Shown here: positions 9,465-18,476 of the stretch, piece by piece
Layout: every line of letters starts with the position of its first letter
How positions within the stretch are numbered: position 1 is the stretch's first letter
Assembly: GCF_001669775.1 (NCBI RefSeq)
Contig: NZ_LXWK01000015.1
Coordinates: 372,001 to 436,000, forward strand
From: Rheinheimera sp. SA_1
GTDB lineage: Bacteria; Pseudomonadota; Gammaproteobacteria; Enterobacterales; Alteromonadaceae
Length of the DNA stretch: 64,000 nucleotides
Direction of reading: 5' to 3'
Made by a program: the position numbers and the translations under genes
Notes under the pieces: generated by a model
Seen by the model: the letters and a program-made list of their open reading frames with translations, nothing else
What the model was told of the DNA's origin: nothing
Database searches by the model: none

Positions 9465-11597
9465 ATGCCTGCTAAGTTTTCCTCCGTGTTTAAATCACTG
9501 CTGAGTGTTACTGCGACGGTTGTCTGTTGTCATGTTGTTGCAACACCCTCAAATGCGGCATTGAGCTCAGATCATACTGTACCAGTTTCGACAACATCCG
9601 GTGCATCTGCTCAGTCACCGACGTTGCTCATTGCAAGTAAAACAGCAGATGGCGATGCCGGTGAAACTAGTATCGAACGTTTAGTCGTCACCGCCACGCA
9701 ACAGCCTAAACCCTGGCTCAGCAGCAGCGCAGCCATTAACAGCCGTGATTTAACCGACGAAGCCCCGGCACTGGATATCGCTTCGTTACTGCAGGGTTTA
9801 CCTGGAGTGCAGGCCGATCAACGCGCCAATTTTGCTCAGGACAGCCGTATTAGCCTGCGTGGTTTTGGCAGTCGCAGTAGTTTTGGCGTGCGTGGTATTG
9901 AAGTGTTACTTGATGGCATGCCATGGTCAACGGCCGATGGTCAAAGCCAGCCTGGCAGTATGCTGCTGGAGCAACTTGGTTCAGTTGAAGTCTTGCGCGG
10001 CCCTTTTGCTGCATTGTATGGCAATTCCGCCGGTGGCGTGTTGGCCTTACAAAGTAAACCAATTGCTCCGCCCTCGGCCAGCCTGACACAGGTTTCGGGC
10101 GATCTGTTACAACAACAGCAACTACAAGTCAGCAGCGGTCACACCGAACTGTCGCTGAAACAACTGAAGCATGATGGTTTCCGGCCCCACAACAGCGTCG
10201 AAAAACGTCAGGCCAGCCTGCGTCAAACACACCTGTTCGCTGATCATCTGCAACTGAACTGGCGCTATGATTGGTCGGATGATCCGCTGCTGCAAGACCC
10301 ACTAGGGCTGACTTTCGCCGAATGGCAGCAAAACCCCAGGCAAACCGCGACAGTCGCGACACTGTTTAACAGTCAGAAAAATAGCGCACAGCGTCAACTG
10401 AGCATGCAGCTCGAACCTTTGTCAGGTGACTGGCAACTTGCTGGCTGGCACGGGCAACGTGATATCCAGCAATTGCTGGCATTTAGTGGTGATGCCATTA
10501 GTTCTGCTGGCGGTGTCGTCAACCTGAATCGACATTTTTTTGGTCTCAAAGGTCAGCGCCAGTTTGAACTTGGCCGCTGGTGGCTGCAATATTCGGCACA
10601 ATTTGAACAACATACCGATCAGCGTCAGGGCTATGTCAATCAACGGGGCAATATTGGTGATTTGCGCCGCGATGAAAGTGGTCAGGTACAAAGCAGCGAG
10701 ATTGGTTTTCGCAGTGAATATGTATCGGCCGAACTTTGGCGATTCAGCGCTGGAGTAAGATTGAGTCAGCTGAAGTTTGCTGTTAGCGACTATTTTATCC
10801 GCCCGGGCAATCCGGACGACAGTGGCCGAAAATCTGATCAACATCCGGCATTTGCACTGGGTGTCAGCTATCCGCTGCTGCCGGATTTCAGCTGGAGCCT
10901 GAATATTGGCCAGGGTTTTGAAACGCCGACGCTGACCGAAATGGCTTATCAAAGTAATGGCGGAGGCTTAAATCTGGCGCTTAAAGCAGCGCGCAATCAG
11001 CAAATTGAAACAGGCTTTAAATATCAGACCGAAGCGACTGAAGCATCATTGGATTTGTTTTATATAAAGAGCCGTGACGAACTGGTGGTGGATCAGTCTG
11101 TTGGCGGACGTACCAGCTATCGCAATGCGGCCAGCAGCAGCCGCCGCGGTATGGAACTTTTCTGGCAACAACAGTTATCCGCACACTGGCAACAGCGGTT
11201 CAGCAGCACCTTGCTCGATAGCAGTTTTGCAGTGCAAAACAATAATAACCGTGCGTTGCCTGGTGTCGCACGGGTGCAACATGACTGGCTGTTGGAGTAT
11301 CGGCCATGGCAAGATGATCGCTGGCTACTGCGCACGCAACTGAACTATCGTGGCAAACTGTGGGTCGATGATGCCAATAGTTTAAGTGCGCCAGCTGTGA
11401 CCTTGCTGCATCTGGACAGCCGCTGGCAACTTGACTTACAGCACAGCCAGTGGCAATTATGGTTAGGTCTGGAAAATGCGCTGGATAAAACCTATGCCGG
11501 CGCCGTCGTGGTGAATCAGGCCAATGGCCGCAGTTTTGAACCCGGAGTGCCACGGCAATGGGTGGCGGGTGTGCGCCTGAGTATCGCACTCAACTGA
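9465..11597 (+). CDS. pqqU: TonB-dependent outer membrane receptor, YncD/PqqU-like (probable PQQ receptor)
   Basis: Outer membrane receptor of 710 residues from the ATG at 9465 (a TTG at 9429 would add 12). It has a signal peptide to about residue 31, a TonB-box-like ERLVVTATQ at 71-79, a plug domain (about 85-200) and a 22-strand barrel. It aligns with E. coli YncD over the whole length: ISLRGFGSRSSFGVRGIEVL, LRGPFAALYGNSAGGV, RPGNPDDSG, GFETPTLTEMAY, SVGGRTSYRNA and the last strands NQANGRSFEP. YncD is known as PqqU, the TonB-dependent importer of PQQ. It sits 38 nt after a PQQ enzyme gene, so PQQ import is a strong inference. A GC-rich hairpin (9435-9455) lies between the two genes. Iron-siderophore uptake is the less likely alternative. 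Confidence 0.85.
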   Translation: MPAKFSSVFKSLLSVTATVVCCHVVATPSNAALSSDHTVPVSTTSGASAQSPTLLIASKTADGDAGETSIERLVVTATQQPKPWLSSSAAINSRDLTDEAPALDIASLLQGLPGVQADQRANFAQDSRISLRGFGSRSSFGVRGIEVLLDGMPWSTADGQSQPGSMLLEQLGSVEVLRGPFAALYGNSAGGVLALQSKPIAPPSASLTQVSGDLLQQQQLQVSSGHTELSLKQLKHDGFRPHNSVEKRQASLRQTHLFADHLQLNWRYDWSDDPLLQDPLGLTFAEWQQNPRQTATVATLFNSQKNSAQRQLSMQLEPLSGDWQLAGWHGQRDIQQLLAFSGDAISSAGGVVNLNRHFFGLKGQRQFELGRWWLQYSAQFEQHTDQRQGYVNQRGNIGDLRRDESGQVQSSEIGFRSEYVSAELWRFSAGVRLSQLKFAVSDYFIRPGNPDDSGRKSDQHPAFALGVSYPLLPDFSWSLNIGQGFETPTLTEMAYQSNGGGLNLALKAARNQQIETGFKYQTEATEASLDLFYIKSRDELVVDQSVGGRTSYRNAASSSRRGMELFWQQQLSAHWQQRFSSTLLDSSFAVQNNNNRALPGVARVQHDWLLEYRPWQDDRWLLRTQLNYRGKLWVDDANSLSAPAVTLLHLDSRWQLDLQHSQWQLWLGLENALDKTYAGAVVVNQANGRSFEPGVPRQWVAGVRLSIALN

Positions 11598-11768
11598 ACA
11601 CACAACCGTACACTTAACCAAACACCGAAATTGTGCTGGCGGCGAAGTAAGTCATCGCCAGCCAAACTTTGCCGATGTTGTACAAACCTCTGCGATATAT
11701 ATTTAATCAACTGTTTTATATCGTTATTTATTATTTTGGGGATGCCCTGAAAATGTTAGGGATAACTT
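11598..11768. other. AT-rich non-coding gap after the receptor gene
   Basis: The gap holds a 7-bp stem (GCTGGCG 11635-11641 with CGCCAGC 11656-11662) without a T run, which could serve as a weak terminator or mRNA 3' end. An AT-rich stretch from about 11695 to 11740 follows. I see no gene in it. Confidence 0.5.
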
Positions 11769-11797
11769 TTCGCATCAACAGCGGAATTGGTTATAAT
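11769..11797 (+). promoter_or_regulatory. Probable sigma-70 promoter for the 11837-bepA operon
   Basis: TTCGCA (11769-11774), a 17-nt spacer and a perfect TATAAT (11792-11797) lie 40 nt before the start of the first gene. It is the best candidate promoter for the run of genes through 15312. Confidence 0.6.
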
Positions 11798-11836
11798 CGG
11801 CTAAGAGACCATGCCGAATGAAAAGGTAGCAGCGCC

Positions 11837-12508
11837 ATGAGTGGACCAGGAAATCGTAGTAAACTACCAGAAAATCCAACCTTAAAAGACATCAACTGGT
11901 ACAAAAAACAAATCAACTGGGGCGAGTTACCACCGTTTTATCATATGGTTGCACAATCACTTGGTGAGTCAGAAGGTTTACTCACCCATGGTTTTGACAA
12001 CGCCATCAAACGTATTATTGATAAACGTAACTGGAACCTGCAGCTGCTCAAAGGTTATGTCGATAACGCCAATGTCATTCACTGTGAAAACAAACCGCGA
12101 ATTGCGGTGTATCAGGTTTTTACTGATCGCGGATTTGAACTTCATGCGCTGCCGTATGCCAAAGACTCTGAAATCGATCAGTACGTGAAAGGAAACCGGC
12201 TGATGGAGTTTAACCTCTGGGATCCAATGACTATGCGAATGGTATTACGGATCAATCAGTTGCATAAATTTATCAGCTTTTATTTTGAACATGGTGATGA
12301 AGCCGATTTTGCATTGATTTTGTATTCTCACAAGCTGGTTAATGCGGTAATTGAGTTTTTGCAAAAACATGTTCAGGTGACCAAGGTCGATGGTGTATCC
12401 ATCCGTCAATTTTACGATCAGCAGGAAAAAATGCTCGGTCAGGCGGATGCCGATGAACTTCAGCTTTCGGCGATTAAAGCCGGGATAACAGAGTCAAAAA
12501 ATAGATGA
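11837..12508 (+). CDS. Unrecognised protein, translationally coupled to bepA
   Basis: A 223-residue protein that I do not recognise. It has no signal peptide and no clear membrane segment, so it is probably cytoplasmic. The sequence is rich in aromatic and charged residues (INWYKKQINWGELPPFYHMV; FISFYFEHGDEADFALILY). The C-terminal part (about 165-215) looks helical, with a polar tail. The stop overlaps the bepA start in ATGA, and a good promoter lies upstream, so it is a genuine expressed gene sharing a transcript with an outer membrane quality-control protease. Enterobacterial bepA lacks this partner, to my knowledge. A role cannot be given from sequence; family membership would need a profile search. 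Confidence 0.8.
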   Translation: MSGPGNRSKLPENPTLKDINWYKKQINWGELPPFYHMVAQSLGESEGLLTHGFDNAIKRIIDKRNWNLQLLKGYVDNANVIHCENKPRIAVYQVFTDRGFELHALPYAKDSEIDQYVKGNRLMEFNLWDPMTMRMVLRINQLHKFISFYFEHGDEADFALILYSHKLVNAVIEFLQKHVQVTKVDGVSIRQFYDQQEKMLGQADADELQLSAIKAGITESKNR

Positions 12509-13947
12509 AGTTATGTGTAGTATGGGTCTGTAGTGTTGGATTAAGTTTGTCGCTGTGTTGCCCGGCCACTGCAGCGACGCCGCTGCCCGATCTTGGCGGC
12601 AATGCGTTTGCCACCTTAACGCCGGAAAAAGAAAAACAAATTGGTGACGTGATGATGCGGCAAACCCGCGCCAGTTTGCCGATGATTAATGATCCATTAC
12701 TCGACGAATACCTGAACAACCTTGGCAATGGCCTGGTTGCGAAAGCGGAAGGAGTACGTTTTCCATTTCAGTTTTACTGGGTCAATGATAAAAATATCAA
12801 TGCTTTTGCTACCTTGGGCGGCCATATAGTTTCGAACACTGGTACTTTGGCGGTGGCAGACAGTGAAAGTGAATTTGCTTCGGTGATGTCGCACGAAATT
12901 GTCCACGTGACGCAGCGCCATATTGCCCGCTCAGTGGAAGCACGCTCGCAATCGGCACCTCTGACGTTAGCGTCGTTGCTGGGTTCGATTATTCTGGCCA
13001 CCGTCAATCCGGAAGCCGGGATGGCTGGCTTGATGGCGAGTCAGGGCATGGCACAACAGTCGGCGATTAACTTCACCCGCAGTAATGAACAGGAAGCCGA
13101 CCGGATTGGTATTCAGTTGCTGGCCAATGCCGGATTTGACCCTTATGCGATGCCGGAATTTTTTAACAAACTCAGTGAAAAAACCAGATTCAGTAATACC
13201 CAACTGGCGTTTTTGTATACCCACCCATTATCTCAGGCCAGGATCAGTGATTCCCGGGTGCGGGCACAACAGTTTCAGCAGCGCTTTGTACCGGACAGCA
13301 CTGATTTCCCGTTAATTCAGGCCCGGGTTTGGGCGCGTTATCAGTTGGATAATGAAGGTGCTATTGCTCATTTCCAGAAAAAACTGGCAAGCCCGGGCGG
13401 CAATACCAAAGCCAATCATTACGGCCTGGCACTGGCGTTGTATGATAAAAAAGATTATGCCGGAGCCGAGCAATTACTGAATAAACTGCGCAGTGAAGAC
13501 GACAAAAATCTGTTTTATCTGGATGCCATGACCGATGTGTATATCAGTACCAATCGGGTCGACAAAGCGCTGGAAATGCTGGAGCAACAATACTTATTGC
13601 GGCCGAACAATCAGATCATTACTCTCAACTACGCCAATGCGGCGATGCAGGGGAAATCCTACCGGCTGGCATTGCACTTACTACGCAATTTGTTGTATTA
13701 CAAAAATGATAATTTTTTAGCTTACGAAATGTTAGTTGAAGCCTACAAAGGTCTGAATGATATGGCGCGTTATTATGAAGCGCGTGCCGATTTGTATTAT
13801 CAATTGGCCAATTATCCAAAGGCGATTGATGACATCAACGTTGCTTTGAATCAGTTGACCCCGGATGACCAACTGGAAAGCCGTCGCCTGGAAGCCAAGA
13901 AAAAACAACTGCAAACCGAATTTAGCAGACTCAAAAAACTTAACTGA
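12505..13947 (+). CDS. bepA: Periplasmic M48 metalloprotease/chaperone BepA
   Basis: Periplasmic zinc protease and chaperone that helps assemble outer membrane proteins such as LptD and degrades stalled ones. It has 480 residues (E. coli BepA: 487). There is a signal peptide to about residue 24 (TAA-TPLP), the M48 domain with zinc motif HEIVH at 130-134 and the third ligand in NEQEADRIG near 195. A C-terminal TPR solenoid (about 305-470) follows. The start overlaps the upstream gene in ATGA. yfgD follows 11 nt later, as in E. coli, where bepA-yfgD are also paired. Confidence 0.95.
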   Translation: MKLCVVWVCSVGLSLSLCCPATAATPLPDLGGNAFATLTPEKEKQIGDVMMRQTRASLPMINDPLLDEYLNNLGNGLVAKAEGVRFPFQFYWVNDKNINAFATLGGHIVSNTGTLAVADSESEFASVMSHEIVHVTQRHIARSVEARSQSAPLTLASLLGSIILATVNPEAGMAGLMASQGMAQQSAINFTRSNEQEADRIGIQLLANAGFDPYAMPEFFNKLSEKTRFSNTQLAFLYTHPLSQARISDSRVRAQQFQQRFVPDSTDFPLIQARVWARYQLDNEGAIAHFQKKLASPGGNTKANHYGLALALYDKKDYAGAEQLLNKLRSEDDKNLFYLDAMTDVYISTNRVDKALEMLEQQYLLRPNNQIITLNYANAAMQGKSYRLALHLLRNLLYYKNDNFLAYEMLVEAYKGLNDMARYYEARADLYYQLANYPKAIDDINVALNQLTPDDQLESRRLEAKKKQLQTEFSRLKKLN

Positions 13948-13958
13948 GGACAAGGCCA

Positions 13959-14303
13959 ATGTTGACGATCTATCACAACAATCGCTGCTCTAAAAGCCGC
14001 GAAGTTCTGGCGTTGCTGGAGCAGCTCGGCAAACCTTTTCAGGTGGTGCATTACTTGAACGAACCGCTGAATGAGCCTGCGCTGCGTCAGCTGTTGACAC
14101 GGCTGCAGTTAAGTCCACGTCAATTACTGCGCGATAAAGAAGAAGAATATCATACACTTGGCCTTTCCGACCTCAGTCTATCTGATGATTTAATTATTCA
14201 GGCAATGCTGGACCAGCCAAAACTCATGGAACGTCCCGTAGTGGTGATGGGAAACAAAGCGGTGATCGCCCGTCCGGCAAACCGGTTGTTGGAGTTATTT
14301 TGA
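13959..14303 (+). CDS. yfgD: ArsC-family thioredoxin-fold protein YfgD
   Basis: Small cytoplasmic protein of 114 residues in the ArsC/Spx fold. The N-terminus LTIYHNNRCSKSREVL carries the single catalytic-type Cys10, and the C-terminus has the ERPVVV and cis-Pro segment. It is often annotated as arsenate reductase, but the YfgD branch is tied to bepA rather than to ars genes, and no arsB/arsR is nearby. Arsenate reduction is therefore possible but not shown. Its stop overlaps the wrbA TTG start (TTGA). Confidence 0.88.
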   Translation: MLTIYHNNRCSKSREVLALLEQLGKPFQVVHYLNEPLNEPALRQLLTRLQLSPRQLLRDKEEEYHTLGLSDLSLSDDLIIQAMLDQPKLMERPVVVMGNKAVIARPANRLLELF

Positions 14304-14884
14304 GCGAAGCTGTTTTACAACCGACCACTGTGCTTATTTTGTATTATTCCCGCCACGGATCCGTGGCTGCTTTAGCGGAAAAAATTGCAGTTGGTGTGGC
14401 AGCCGCCGGCGCAACTGCCATGATCCGCACTGTCCCAGGGTTTAATCACGATGATGATCCACGACATCCATTGATCCAAAAAGATGAACTAATCCAAGCC
14501 GATGCTCTGGCATTAGGTAGTCCAGTCCGCTTTGGCCTGATGGCAGCGGAAATGAAAGCTTTCTGGGACAATACCAGCGACCTCTGGCTCAAAGGCCAGC
14601 TGATTGACAAACCGGCCGGTGTGTTTACTTCGTCCAGTTCAATGCATGGCGGCAATGAAGCCACGCTGCTGGGAATGATGTTGCCGCTGTTGCATCACGG
14701 TATGGTGTTGCTTGGGATCCCCTACGAAGAACCTGCTTTGCATCAGACACAAACCGGCGGCACGCCCTATGGCCCGACCCATGTCAGCGGCAGCACAGCC
14801 ACAACTTTGCTGTCGGCACACGAACAACAACTGGCGATGTCCTTTGGAAAACGCCTCGCAACTATTGCCGGAAAATTATCATGA
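14300..14884 (+). CDS. wrbA: WrbA-type flavodoxin-like NAD(P)H:quinone oxidoreductase
   Basis: FMN protein of the WrbA family that reduces quinones by two electrons with NAD(P)H, avoiding semiquinone radicals. It has 194 residues, with the flavodoxin phosphate loop YYSRHGSVAALA near 16-27, GSPVRFGLMAAEMKAFWD around 75-92, and SSSSMHGGNEAT near 113-124. It starts with TTG at 14300 behind GGAG (14291-14294), overlapping the yfgD stop. There is no good ATG near the N-terminus. The stop overlaps the DUF2069 start in ATGA. Confidence 0.92.
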   Translation: MSEAVLQPTTVLILYYSRHGSVAALAEKIAVGVAAAGATAMIRTVPGFNHDDDPRHPLIQKDELIQADALALGSPVRFGLMAAEMKAFWDNTSDLWLKGQLIDKPAGVFTSSSSMHGGNEATLLGMMLPLLHHGMVLLGIPYEEPALHQTQTGGTPYGPTHVSGSTATTLLSAHEQQLAMSFGKRLATIAGKLS

Positions 14885-15312
14885 GTTGGTTAATTGCATC
14901 AGAAGTGCCGATGGCACCAAAAACCCGTCGTTTTTTATTATTGGGTCAGCTTGGCTTTGGTTTGTTATTTCTGCTGATACCGCTGTCGGTGTTATGGCTG
15001 AATCCGCCCAAACTGGGCAGTCAATGGGTATTACTTGCTTTATTGTGGGGACCCTTGTGGTTTCCGCTGGCTGGCATGCTGCGTGGTAAAGCATATACCT
15101 TTGCCTGGGCCAATTTTATTGTGATGATTTATTTTGTGCACAGTCTGACCAATCTATGGGTCAGCAGTCACATGGCGTTGCTGCTGGCAGTGCTTGAACT
15201 TCTGGCAAGCTGCCTGATGTTTGCTGGCTGTACTTATTATGCCAAATTCCGCGGTCAGGAACTGGGATTAAAAATTCCAAAGTTAAAAGACGATCCTGTT
15301 CGTCAATCCTGA
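14881..15312 (+). CDS. DUF2069 inner membrane protein
   Basis: Small inner membrane protein of 143 residues with four predicted hydrophobic segments (about 20-42, 48-64, 72-92 and 98-118) and a charged cytoplasmic tail. The sequence fits the DUF2069 family, whose members regularly follow wrbA in Shewanella and related genera. Function is unknown. It is the last gene of the operon; the opposite-strand solute-binding protein gene ends 7 nt away. Confidence 0.8.
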   Translation: MSWLIASEVPMAPKTRRFLLLGQLGFGLLFLLIPLSVLWLNPPKLGSQWVLLALLWGPLWFPLAGMLRGKAYTFAWANFIVMIYFVHSLTNLWVSSHMALLLAVLELLASCLMFAGCTYYAKFRGQELGLKIPKLKDDPVRQS

Positions 15313-15319
15313 ATGGCGG

Positions 15320-16216
15320 CTAGTTGACCGAAGATGTTTCAGTGGTGGCAGCCATTGTCGGCTGATACTGCTGTAACAACTGCTGGATATAACCACTTTG
15401 TTGCAGTTGCTCAAACGACTGTAACAGTGCTGGGCGCAGCGGCGAGTCGAGACTAATGGCACAAAAAATTGCCGGTGGTTGGGTCCACAACGGATCAAAA
15501 CTTAAGGCAATTTCAAATTGTCGTTTTGACATCACATACCCTAAAGACAAATCCACCGCCATTACCGCATCCAGCCGCCCCTGTGCTAGCCGGGTCAAAT
15601 TACTTTCCAGCGAATGTGCGTCATCGCGGATCATCAGCCGTTCGGCAAAAGCTTGTTCGAGCTCTGGATAAACAAAACCCCGAATGGTGCCGATCCTTTT
15701 GTGATACATATCGCTTAACCGGAGTATCGGTTTACTGTTACTTCGGCGCACCACCAGCTGCGACGAATAAAATAACGGCCCAACCCATGCCAAATCTTTT
15801 GGACGACTGACCCAATCCGGACTTAAAAAACAACCGATATCGGCCTGATTACTGATGAGCCAGCCTTCAACCCTGGCTCGCGGCACATCTAAATACAACA
15901 CGGGTAGCTGATTCAGCTGGCCAATTTTATCAATCAGACTTTTACTGATCCCGCCCATCAGTTTACCTTCAGCAGAAAACATCGCATAAGGCACCGGATT
16001 GGTTTCACTGACCACAGCACGCAGAACCGGCGAAGCTGCAGTTGTGCTCGTTTGCGCTCGTGCGGCTATGCTGAAGCACAGGCATGCCAGCGTCAGCAAC
16101 ATCGGCAACCCAATGCTTATTTCCGCCTTGAGGCGCAAGTCAGGCAGCAAAAAAAAGCCGTTCACTGATGTTGCCTTTACCCGATCCTTGCACTTCTTTT
16201 GGACCATTTCTGTCAT
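15320..16216 (-). CDS. Periplasmic solute-binding protein family 3 (amino-acid type)
   Basis: Periplasmic protein of the bacterial solute-binding family 3 fold, 298 residues from the ATG at 16216 (AAAGG upstream). A hydrophobic segment at about 36-54 ending near ARA-Q is the export signal. If the long N-region is not used, the start would be the ATG at 16102. The mature part shows two lobes (LRAVVSETNPVPYAMFSAEG onward). No permease or ATPase gene is nearby, so it is an orphan, as are many such proteins in Alteromonadales. Ligand unknown. A TRAP- or ABC-independent sensory role is possible but unproven. Confidence 0.75.
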   Translation of the reverse strand: MTEMVQKKCKDRVKATSVNGFFLLPDLRLKAEISIGLPMLLTLACLCFSIAARAQTSTTAASPVLRAVVSETNPVPYAMFSAEGKLMGGISKSLIDKIGQLNQLPVLYLDVPRARVEGWLISNQADIGCFLSPDWVSRPKDLAWVGPLFYSSQLVVRRSNSKPILRLSDMYHKRIGTIRGFVYPELEQAFAERLMIRDDAHSLESNLTRLAQGRLDAVMAVDLSLGYVMSKRQFEIALSFDPLWTQPPAIFCAISLDSPLRPALLQSFEQLQQSGYIQQLLQQYQPTMAATTETSSVN

Positions 16217-16414
16217 CCGCAGCAGCCTTTAAAATTCAAAGTTGACAACAGCAGCACCCAACATCTGAATGAACGTTGTCGGTTAACCATAGCAAAATTT
16301 TAACTTGTAGGCGCAGTACATCATGCACAAAATCCCGGAGCTGGAACTACGGCAATCCAATATACGGTCGCTTGCGTATAAGCAAAGAGTTTGCTGATGA
16401 TGCCAGGGGGAATT

Positions 16415-17002
16415 TTGACCGAAGTAGCGTTATTTCCATTAAGTCAGGTGGTACTGCCACATGGGCGAATGAAACTGCGGGTATTTGAACCCCGTTATAT
16501 CCGGCTGGTACGCGAAGCTTGTACTGGCAAACGGCCTTTTGTCAGCGCGCTGCTGAATCCGTATGTGGCACAAACGCATCCGGATCGAATTTTCCCGGTG
16601 GCGACTTTGGTACAAGTCACCGATTTTACGCAACTCGACGACGGCCTGCTTGGGATCACCATCGAAGGTATCAGACGGGTTGAGCTGACTGAGCGTTGGC
16701 AAGAGCAAGATGGCTTGCATGTTGCGGCAGCGAACCCTCTTCCTGATTGGACTGACTGCCTGTTTTTACCAGAACATCAGCAATTAAGTCAGGAACTTAA
16801 AACGGTGTTTGCACAAAACCCGCAACTGGAAACTCTGTACCCTACGCCGCAATGGCAAAACTCAAGTTGGTTGGCGCAGCGCTGGATCGAAATTCTGACG
16901 ATGCAGCCACCACTGAAATACCAATTGATGGCGGCGGACAATGCAGTACCGGCACTGGATGCACTCTGTGGCTGGTTGCAACACCAGCAGAACATCGAAT
17001 GA
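16415..17002 (+). CDS. LON substrate-binding domain protein
   Basis: Stand-alone LON N-terminal (substrate-binding, PUA-like) domain protein of 195 residues, without the ATPase or protease parts of Lon. The conserved start is ALFPLSQVVLPHGRMKLRVF, followed by EPRYIRLV and a G-I-E-G-I-R-R-V-E-L segment typical of the domain. I choose the TTG at 16415 because AGGGGG (16405-16410) stands just before it and the family begins at this point. ATG codons at 16397 and 16400 are alternatives with weaker ribosome sites. Role not established; it may bind unfolded or damaged proteins. Confidence 0.85.
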   Translation: MTEVALFPLSQVVLPHGRMKLRVFEPRYIRLVREACTGKRPFVSALLNPYVAQTHPDRIFPVATLVQVTDFTQLDDGLLGITIEGIRRVELTERWQEQDGLHVAAANPLPDWTDCLFLPEHQQLSQELKTVFAQNPQLETLYPTPQWQNSSWLAQRWIEILTMQPPLKYQLMAADNAVPALDALCGWLQHQQNIE

Positions 17003-17017
17003 ATTCAGCGAAGCTGG

Positions 17018-17683
17018 CTAATTAATCCCAAGGTATTTATGCACTTGCACGCTTAACCGCCAGTTGTGCGCCATACAGGCTTCGATTGCTAGCTGAGTGG
17101 CTTTGGCTTTTTGACTGATCGGTTGCAGGTAAATCAGTTTGTTCTGACAATCCAGCCCAACCAGCAACTGCTCCAGCTCCTTCACATGTTTTTCCATCGC
17201 CACCGGATGTTTAATTTCGTTGGCGCGCTCCAGGCAGCTACGCAGCACTTCGTAACCCCCTTTCATATTGACCTTTGGCGAGACTGTGACCCAGGTCTGC
17301 AGCGGCGCTAAAATTTCAAAAGTACCGGAAGTTTCGATTTGCGTGCTAAACCCATGTTGATGCAACAGCTCACACAATGGGTTTAAGTCGTACATACAAG
17401 GCTCGCCACCGGTGATCACCACATGTTTGGCGCGATAACTGCGCTGCTGAAACAACGCCAGAATGGCATTGGCATCGGCTTGTGCCCAGTGATCGGAGTC
17501 AGCTTTTTTAACTGTGGTGTCGCCGAGCTGGATCAGTAAATCGGGCAGGATCTCCCAGGTATGCTTAGTATCACACCAGGAACAACCGACCGGACAGCCC
17601 TGTAAACGCAAGAAAATTGCCGGAGTGCCGGTGTAGTTGCCTTCACCCTGAATGGTTTCGAATATTTCGTTAACTTTATACAC
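17018..17683 (-). CDS. queE: 7-carboxy-7-deazaguanine synthase QueE
   Basis: Radical SAM enzyme that converts 6-carboxytetrahydropterin to 7-carboxy-7-deazaguanine for queuosine. From the GTG at 17683 it has 221 residues (E. coli: 223). The iron-sulfur ligands are C30, C34 and C37 in GCPVGCSWCDTKH. VVITGGEPC (SAM binding) and TWVTVSPKVNMKGGYEV follow. The open frame continues 87 nt upstream, but that part would overlap the divergent queC promoter and has no family similarity. AAAGGA lies about 12 nt before the GTG. It is divergent from queC, the next pathway enzyme. Confidence 0.95.
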   Translation of the reverse strand: MYKVNEIFETIQGEGNYTGTPAIFLRLQGCPVGCSWCDTKHTWEILPDLLIQLGDTTVKKADSDHWAQADANAILALFQQRSYRAKHVVITGGEPCMYDLNPLCELLHQHGFSTQIETSGTFEILAPLQTWVTVSPKVNMKGGYEVLRSCLERANEIKHPVAMEKHVKELEQLLVGLDCQNKLIYLQPISQKAKATQLAIEACMAHNWRLSVQVHKYLGIN

Positions 17684-17698
17684 GCTGAGTTGATTTCC

Positions 17699-17727
17699 TT
17701 TAGATGCGGCTAATTTTAAAGTACAAT
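17699..17727 (+). promoter_or_regulatory. Candidate queC promoter
   Basis: TTTAGA (17699-17704), a 17-nt spacer and TACAAT (17722-17727) lie 41 nt before the queC ATG, in the 85-nt region shared with divergent queE. It is a moderate match to sigma-70. I see no preQ1 riboswitch. Confidence 0.4.
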
Positions 17728-17768
17728 GCGCGCCCTTCTTTGGGTGCATTATAACGGGAGCGCACAGC

Positions 17769-18431
17769 ATGCCGCAAAAAGTTGTTGTTATTTATTCGGG
17801 TGGCATGGATTCATTCACTGTGCTGCATAATGCTATTCGCGCCGGCCACGATGTTTATGCCTTGTCATTTAACTATGGTCAGCGCCATGTCAAAGAACTG
17901 ATTTGCGCGCAAAGCGTCTGTCAGGAACTGGGCATCCATCACAAAATCGTTGATATTTCAGCCATTAACCAGCTGATTGGCGGTTCATCATTAACCGACG
18001 ATATTGAAGTCCCGGAAGGCCATTATGCCGCTGATAATATGAAATCAACGGTGGTGCCTAACCGCAATATGATTTTGCTGAGCCTGGCCGTTGGCTATGC
18101 CGTGTCGCTGGATGCGCAAGCGGTATACTATGGCGCGCACTCAGGTGATCACTTTATTTACCCGGATTGCCGGCCGGAATTTGTGCAGAAGATGAATGAT
18201 GTGTGTCAGATTGCTAACTATGAACCAGTCGATATCATCAGCCCTTACCTGCAACAAACCAAAATTGAAATCCTCAAAGACGGTCTGGCGATGGGGCTGG
18301 ATTATGGTAAAACCTGGACTTGCTACAACGGCCGCGAACAAGCCTGTGGTAAATGTGGCTCATGCCAGGAACGGCTGGAAGCGTTTACCTTAAACAACAC
18401 TATTGATCCACTGCCGTACGAACCGCAATAA
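17769..18431 (+). CDS. queC: 7-cyano-7-deazaguanine synthase QueC
   Basis: ATP-dependent enzyme that turns 7-carboxy-7-deazaguanine into preQ0 in queuosine synthesis. It has 220 residues (E. coli: 231). The PP-loop is SGGMDS at 10-15. The zinc site is near the C-terminus, [15 protein letters not shown], with four cysteines in the family spacing. The ATG at 17769 follows GGGAGCG. It is divergent from queE, so the window holds two consecutive steps of the pathway; queD and queF are not here. Confidence 0.97.
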   Translation: MPQKVVVIYSGGMDSFTVLHNAIRAGHDVYALSFNYGQRHVKELICAQSVCQELGIHHKIVDISAINQLIGGSSLTDDIEVPEGHYAADNMKSTVVPNRNMILLSLAVGYAVSLDAQAVYYGAHSGDHFIYPDCRPEFVQKMNDVCQIANYEPVDIISPYLQQTKIEILKDGLAMGLDYGKTWTCYNGREQACGKCGSCQERLEAFTLNNTIDPLPYEPQ

Positions 18432-18476
18432 CAGCTGCTGTGCTGGCAAATTAATACAACTAATGTTAGTGACGAG

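Noticed and set aside
13959-14303. Arsenate resistance function for the ArsC-like gene
   Set aside because: No ars partner genes nearby; the bepA-yfgD context points to the uncharacterised YfgD branch.
14718-14722. Restriction-site-like GGATCC palindromes scattered in coding regions
   Set aside because: Short palindromes expected by chance; no clustering.
17684-17770. 29-residue N-terminal extension of queE from an upstream ATG
   Set aside because: It would run through the queC promoter and has no counterpart in QueE proteins; the GTG at 17683 fits the family start.
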